In this document: in pieces, positions 5,323 through 9,126 of the stretch | Layout: each line of letters opens with the position of its first letter | How positions within the stretch are numbered: the stretch's first letter is position 1 | Assembly: GCA_900556675.1 (NCBI GenBank) | Contig: USQE01000036.1 | Span: 1 to 9,126 of the forward strand | Direction: 5' to 3' | DNA length: 9,126 nucleotides | DNA from: an uncultured Collinsella sp. | Lineage (GTDB): Bacteria > Actinomycetota > Coriobacteriia > Coriobacteriales > Coriobacteriaceae | Position numbers and translations under genes: made by a program | Notes under the pieces: model-generated | The model's input: the letters and a program-made list of their open reading frames with translations, nothing else | The model's database searches: none | Told to the model about the DNA's origin: nothing

Positions 5323-6786
5323 ATGTCAGATACGAAGGCGAAGAAGACAAACAGACGTTTTAAGTTCAAATTACCGCATGTCTATACGATCATGTTCTTG
5401 CTGATCGTTGTCTTTGCGGTCCTGACTTGGATCGTTCCCTCTGGTCAGTATCAGCGCAAGACGATTTCGACAGCGGCGGGCGAGCGTGAAGTCGCCGTTG
5501 CTGGAACCTATGAACAGGTTGATAAGAACTACACCGATTCCGAGACCGGCGAGACCATCAATCTGGGCCAGGATATCTTTGCGGTCCTGCAAGCGCCTAC
5601 TAAGGGCATCCAGGAGGCTGCCGACGTCGTTGCGTTCGTCTTATTGATTGGCGGATCGTTCGCAGTCATCACCAAGACCAACGCTTTGAATGCCGGCATG
5701 AGCCGTGTGATTAAAAAGCTCAAGAACAAGGACATCCTCATCATTCCCATCACGATGACGTTGCTGTCCATTTGCGGCACTACGTTTGGTATGTCTGAGG
5801 AAGCCCTGCCGTTCTATGCCATCTTCATTCCCATCATGATGGGTATCGGGTATGACTCGATGACGGCGTTTATCATCTGCTTCCTTGGTCCTAACCTGGG
5901 ATATTGTGCTTCGACCATCGACCCGTTTAATGTTTTGATCGCCCAAGGCATCATTGGTATCGAGGGCAATCCTCAGCTGTGGCTGCGCGCCGTTTCTTGG
6001 GTCATCTTCACTGCCGTTGGTATCGCATGGGCCATGCGCTACGCCATGCGTGTCAAGAAAAATCCCGAGTCGTCCATTGTGTACGAGGACGATAAGCTCA
6101 AGCGTGTTGAGTTTTCCGTGACCGATGCCTCCATCGAGGAAGAGTTCACTACCCGTCAGAAGCTCGTGCTTATCGATTTTGCCTGCGGCATGGGCATTAT
6201 CGTCTGGGGTCTTGTTACCCAGGGCTGGTACATGAATGAGATTTCCGCCGTGTTCCTTGGTATGGGCTTGCTTGCCGGTATCCTGGGCGGCCTTGACCAG
6301 CAGACGATCGCCGAGGAGTTCGTTAAAGGCATTGCCGACTTTGCGTATGCCGCTATCGTCATCGGCATCGCTCGCGGTATCTTGGTCATCGCAGAGGGTG
6401 GCATGATCATCGACACCATCCTCCAGGCGCTCGCTACTGCACTGGCCGGTGCACCTGCCGCCGTCTACACCACGTTTATGTATATCGTCCTTGGCCTGCT
6501 CTCTTTGCTGGTTCCCTCGAGCTCTGGACTTGCGGCGCTCACCATGCCCGTCATGGGTCCGCTGACCGAGCTTATGGGCCTCAATCCCGAAGCCGCCGTT
6601 ACCGCGCTCCAGTTTGCTAATCAGACCATCAACACCATCAGTCCCGTGGCGGGCATGACGGTTGCCGGTCTTGCCGTGGCAAAGATCTCGTTTGGTCAAT
6701 GGTGGAAGACCATTTGGAAGTTCTTCATTTTCATGGTCGTCTTTGGCCTGATCGTAACGGCAATCTCTGGCATGCTTCCGGCGTAG
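5323..6786 (+). CDS. yfcC: YfcC-family membrane transporter
   Basis: This 487-residue polytopic inner-membrane protein has about a dozen hydrophobic segments. A basic N-terminus (KAKKTNRRFKFKLP) leads into the first membrane helix at about 19-38, ending in the signature WIVPSGQY (36-43). An outward loop follows at about 45-90. CGTTFGMSEE (151-160), LGPNLGYCASTIDPFN (188-203) and VPSSSGLAALTMPVMGPL (397-414) are motifs of the YfcC/DcuC-like ion transporter superfamily. Family members are annotated as putative basic amino acid antiporters or C4-dicarboxylate/peptide-type carriers; the substrate is not established. The start is supported by TTGGAGGT 6 bases upstream. The frame is open back to 5128, but that extension would translate the terminator and promoter. 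It is the first gene of the operon; the amidohydrolase start follows its stop by 9 bases. It presumably imports the compound that the downstream enzymes process. Confidence 0.88.
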   Translation: MSDTKAKKTNRRFKFKLPHVYTIMFLLIVVFAVLTWIVPSGQYQRKTISTAAGEREVAVAGTYEQVDKNYTDSETGETINLGQDIFAVLQAPTKGIQEAADVVAFVLLIGGSFAVITKTNALNAGMSRVIKKLKNKDILIIPITMTLLSICGTTFGMSEEALPFYAIFIPIMMGIGYDSMTAFIICFLGPNLGYCASTIDPFNVLIAQGIIGIEGNPQLWLRAVSWVIFTAVGIAWAMRYAMRVKKNPESSIVYEDDKLKRVEFSVTDASIEEEFTTRQKLVLIDFACGMGIIVWGLVTQGWYMNEISAVFLGMGLLAGILGGLDQQTIAEEFVKGIADFAYAAIVIGIARGILVIAEGGMIIDTILQALATALAGAPAAVYTTFMYIVLGLLSLLVPSSSGLAALTMPVMGPLTELMGLNPEAAVTALQFANQTINTISPVAGMTVAGLAVAKISFGQWWKTIWKFFIFMVVFGLIVTAISGMLPA

Positions 6787-6795
6787 GTGGTTGTG

Positions 6796-8379
6796 ATGTC
6801 TGATCGTTTGACGGTCCTGACGTCTAAGAGCGTCTTTACCGGTACGGGGGACCTGCCGTTTGAAGGTTTCGTAGCGGTCCGTGGCAATCGAATTGAGGCT
6901 GTTGGCACCAAGTGTGAGCTAGCTTCGTATTTGACCCAGGCGGACGAGGTAGTTGACCTGGGCGACCGCACCGTCATGCCTGGCCTGATCGATGTGCATA
7001 CCTTCTATACAGGCTGGGCGCTGCGGACGTTGGGGCCTGATCTGTCCGGCATCGCTGATGCCAAAGAGGCCGTGTCGCTCTTGCGTGCATGGAAAGAAGA
7101 TCGTCCGGATTGCGCAGCGGCTTTTGGCCACAACCTACCCGAAACGTTGGCATCGGATGCCGAGAACGCAAATACAGCAGCTGTGTTTGACGAGTGTTTT
7201 GGCGATATCCCCGTCGTCTGCTTTACACCGGGCGCGGATACCTGTGTTCTCAATGCTGCCGCCAGTGCGCGATACGGCTTCACACCCCAGGCGTGCTATG
7301 CCGAGAAGATCTGGCGCATGATGAGCGATTTCCTCGCGCTGCCCGAGGTGCGTGCAGGGTATTCGGACTACATGAGCATGCTTAACGAACGCGGCGTTAC
7401 CGCCATCAAGGAGATGGCGTTTGATGACTACTACGGCTTTGCCGACGAAATGGCTCGCCGTGAGGAATCTGGTGAGCTGACGGTTCGCGTCTCTATGATG
7501 TCGCAGCCGGTGGGTGCCGGTGCAAATCTTGCATATGCCCGCGAGGCACGAGAGCGCTTCCGGGGACCGTTCGTTCGTTTTTCTGGCTTCAACCGTATGA
7601 CCGATCGCGGCGTATGGGCGGGGCTTGCCGAGATGATAGAACCCTATGAGGACTCGGCCGATGCGGGCGCTGCCGGCAAGACGGTCGTCGAGGAGCCAGA
7701 GTGGGATCTGATTGAGAACGAGCTGCGTGCAATTGATGCTGACGGATTCCGATATTCCTTGCATTGCCAGGGCGATGGCGCCGTTCGTCGCACCGTGGCG
7801 CTCTATGCCTCGCTGCCTCGAGACGAGCATGGACGGATGCTTCGCCGCCATGCGATTACCGATCTCGAGAACTCTGACCCGACCGATCTTGTCGAGTTTG
7901 GCAAGTTAGGTGGAATTTGCGAGGTCTATCCGCAGATTCTGACGCTGGACCGACGCGAGGATTGCCTGTCGATGATGCGTCGACAAATTGGCGAGACGCG
8001 ACTTTTGCACAGCTGGAATCGCCGCGGCATGGAAGATTCCGGATGCACAGTGTGCTGTGGAACGGATTTGCCGCTGCTGATTCCGAGCCTGGGCGAGTCA
8101 ATCTACAGCGCGTGCGGCGGATTCTTCGCCGACGGACTGCCTGTGAATGAGGTCAACACGCTGACGCTTGTCGAGCTCTTGCGCGCTTGGACTGCCGGGG
8201 GCGCGTACGATCTGATGCGCGAAGACGAGCTGGGTACGCTCGAGGTCGGCAAGCTTGCCGATATCTGCGTGCTCGATCGGGATGTGTTTGACCTCGATTA
8301 TCGCGACGCACGCGATCTTGCGGTTGATATGACGATGTCGGACGGACAAATCGTGTTCGATCGAAATAAGGAGGCATAA
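6796..8379 (+). CDS. YtcJ-type metal-dependent amidohydrolase with altered HxH motif
   Basis: This 527-residue protein has the amidohydrolase superfamily layout. An N-terminal beta-sandwich strand pair (about 1-60) leads into MPGLIDVHTFY (61-71), followed by a TIM barrel. Conserved residues are a lysine in TAIKEM (Lys205, possible carboxylated metal bridge), SLHCQGDGAV (His323), RHAITD (His352) and CGTDLPLL (Asp424). The closing sandwich carries TLEVGKLADICVLDRD (481-496). This resembles the amidohydrolase-3/YtcJ group, whose members hydrolyse N-substituted amides, formamides or acyl amino acids. The usual HxH is here His68-Thr-Phe70, so one metal ligand is replaced; the enzyme may be mononuclear or have changed chemistry. 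ATG at 6796 is preferred because AGGTGG stands 5 bases before it; GTG at 6787 is possible. The gene is tightly linked to the transporter upstream and the epimerase-like gene downstream (1 base gap), so it is probably cotranscribed. Confidence 0.85.
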   Translation: MSDRLTVLTSKSVFTGTGDLPFEGFVAVRGNRIEAVGTKCELASYLTQADEVVDLGDRTVMPGLIDVHTFYTGWALRTLGPDLSGIADAKEAVSLLRAWKEDRPDCAAAFGHNLPETLASDAENANTAAVFDECFGDIPVVCFTPGADTCVLNAAASARYGFTPQACYAEKIWRMMSDFLALPEVRAGYSDYMSMLNERGVTAIKEMAFDDYYGFADEMARREESGELTVRVSMMSQPVGAGANLAYAREARERFRGPFVRFSGFNRMTDRGVWAGLAEMIEPYEDSADAGAAGKTVVEEPEWDLIENELRAIDADGFRYSLHCQGDGAVRRTVALYASLPRDEHGRMLRRHAITDLENSDPTDLVEFGKLGGICEVYPQILTLDRREDCLSMMRRQIGETRLLHSWNRRGMEDSGCTVCCGTDLPLLIPSLGESIYSACGGFFADGLPVNEVNTLTLVELLRAWTAGGAYDLMREDELGTLEVGKLADICVLDRDVFDLDYRDARDLAVDMTMSDGQIVFDRNKEA

Positions 8380-8380
8380 G

Positions 8381-9126
8381 ATGTCTGAATCCAAACCGAC
8401 GCTGCGCCGCGAGCAGATTGCGGGCATGAATATCCACTACATCATGTGGTCGCTCGATTACTTCCTTGATGTGCAGCAGCGTTTGGGCTTTGAGTCCATT
8501 GAGCTGTGGTGCGCAGAGCCGCATGTGACGCTCGACCATACGGGCTACTTTGAGGCTGAGGTCCTGGCGAAAAAGGCTGCAGACCGTGGGCTTAGGTATC
8601 GTACTCTGTGCCCCGAGAACGTTGTCTATCCTTGGCAGTACTGCGCACGCAAGCCGCTGCATGAACAGCGCAGTCTGGCGTACTTTAAACACGGCATTGA
8701 GCTTGCCGAGGTACTTGGGTGCGACCGTATGTCCATCAACTCGGGCTGGGGCGACTGGGACGAGGACCGCGAGGAAGCCTGGAAGCGCAGCCGCGAGCAC
8801 TTGTCCATTCTGGCGGAGTATGCCGGCGAGCACGGTCTGGTGCTCACGATGGAAAGCCTGCGTCCCGAGGAGAGCAACCTTGTGACGACGGTTTCCGATG
8901 CGAAGCGCATGATTGACGAGGTCGCGAGCCCGTACTTACAGCCCATGGTTGATACAACCGCGATGGGCGTTGCAGGCGAGACGCTCGAGGACTGGTTTGC
9001 CGCCTTTGGTGATGGGGCAATTCACGAGATGCACTTTATCGACGGTGACCCGTATGGCCATCTGGTGTGGGGCGATGGCAAGCACGATATGGACGCCTTC
9101 GTTGCCACACTCAACGCCCATGGTTT
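8381..9126 (+). CDS. Sugar phosphate isomerase/epimerase-fold protein, FrlC-like (runs off right edge)
   Basis: The frame from ATG 8381 stays open for 248 codons to the window edge; the family is usually about 270-290 residues, so little is missing. It is a xylose-isomerase-like TIM barrel. Segments in order are RLGFESIELWCAEPHVTLD (34-52), LCPENVVYPW (76-85), TMESLRPEESNLV (156-168, Glu158 likely metal ligand), MVDTTAMG (189-196, Asp191), HEMHFIDGD (215-223, His218) and HLVWGDGKHDMD (227-238). These blocks parallel E. coli fructoselysine 3-epimerase FrlC (IEIWGGRPHA, TPETNGYPY, LTPYESNVV, HLHIVDSDG, from memory). The family also holds tagatose/psicose epimerases and inosose dehydratases, so the FrlC assignment is only a lead. 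AAGGAGG at 8368-8374, inside the end of the amidohydrolase gene, sits 6 bases before ATG. One base separates the two genes, indicating an operon. It likely epimerises or isomerises a sugar-like part of the imported substrate. Confidence 0.85.
   Translation, partial: MSESKPTLRREQIAGMNIHYIMWSLDYFLDVQQRLGFESIELWCAEPHVTLDHTGYFEAEVLAKKAADRGLRYRTLCPENVVYPWQYCARKPLHEQRSLAYFKHGIELAEVLGCDRMSINSGWGDWDEDREEAWKRSREHLSILAEYAGEHGLVLTMESLRPEESNLVTTVSDAKRMIDEVASPYLQPMVDTTAMGVAGETLEDWFAAFGDGAIHEMHFIDGDPYGHLVWGDGKHDMDAFVATLNAHG

Noticed and set aside
5641..6699. 352-codon minus-strand frame opposite the transporter gene
   Set aside because: The predicted product is Asp/His/Gly-rich with no recognisable domain, and the opposite strand encodes a convincing membrane transporter.

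Overview
The window looks like chromosome of a high-GC Gram-positive gut bacterium, most likely a Coriobacteriia member such as Collinsella. I infer this from roughly 55-60% GC, strong AGGAGG-type ribosome binding sites, GTG/ATG starts, GC-rich intrinsic terminators and the gene families present. I cannot confirm the genus without a search.

Region A (1-2155, all on the minus strand) is an accessory module. In transcription order it encodes a 296-residue protein I do not recognise, a ClpP-family serine protease with an intact Ser-His-Asp triad, and the N-terminal 197 residues of a VirD4/TraG-type coupling ATPase that runs off the left edge. The ATPase starts inside the protease gene (8-base overlap) behind a strong ribosome binding site. 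This is probably one flank of an integrated conjugative element. About 490 bases without a convincing gene follow (2156-2643); they hold a degenerate TGATGT repeat and a small terminator-like hairpin, and they probably contain the element/chromosome junction.

Region B (2644-4210, plus strand) holds two haloacid dehalogenase (HAD) phosphatases, a Cof/YidA-type enzyme of 280 residues and a beta-phosphoglucomutase-like enzyme of 219 residues. An intrinsic terminator separates them. They look like ordinary chromosomal genes.

Region C (4211-9126, plus strand) looks like a small catabolic locus. A GntR/HutC-type regulator with a UTRA effector domain is followed by a perfect 16-bp terminator hairpin. 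Next come a good promoter overlapped by an inverted repeat that could be the operator, and a tightly packed operon: a YfcC-family transporter, a metal-dependent amidohydrolase of the YtcJ type with an altered HxH motif, and a sugar epimerase/isomerase-fold protein that resembles fructoselysine 3-epimerase FrlC and runs off the right edge. I infer that the operon imports and breaks down a substrate containing an amide or amino acid joined to a sugar-like part, under control of the GntR regulator. The substrate is unknown.

The two parts most worth following up are the protease-coupling ATPase pair in the mobile module and the transporter-amidohydrolase-epimerase operon.
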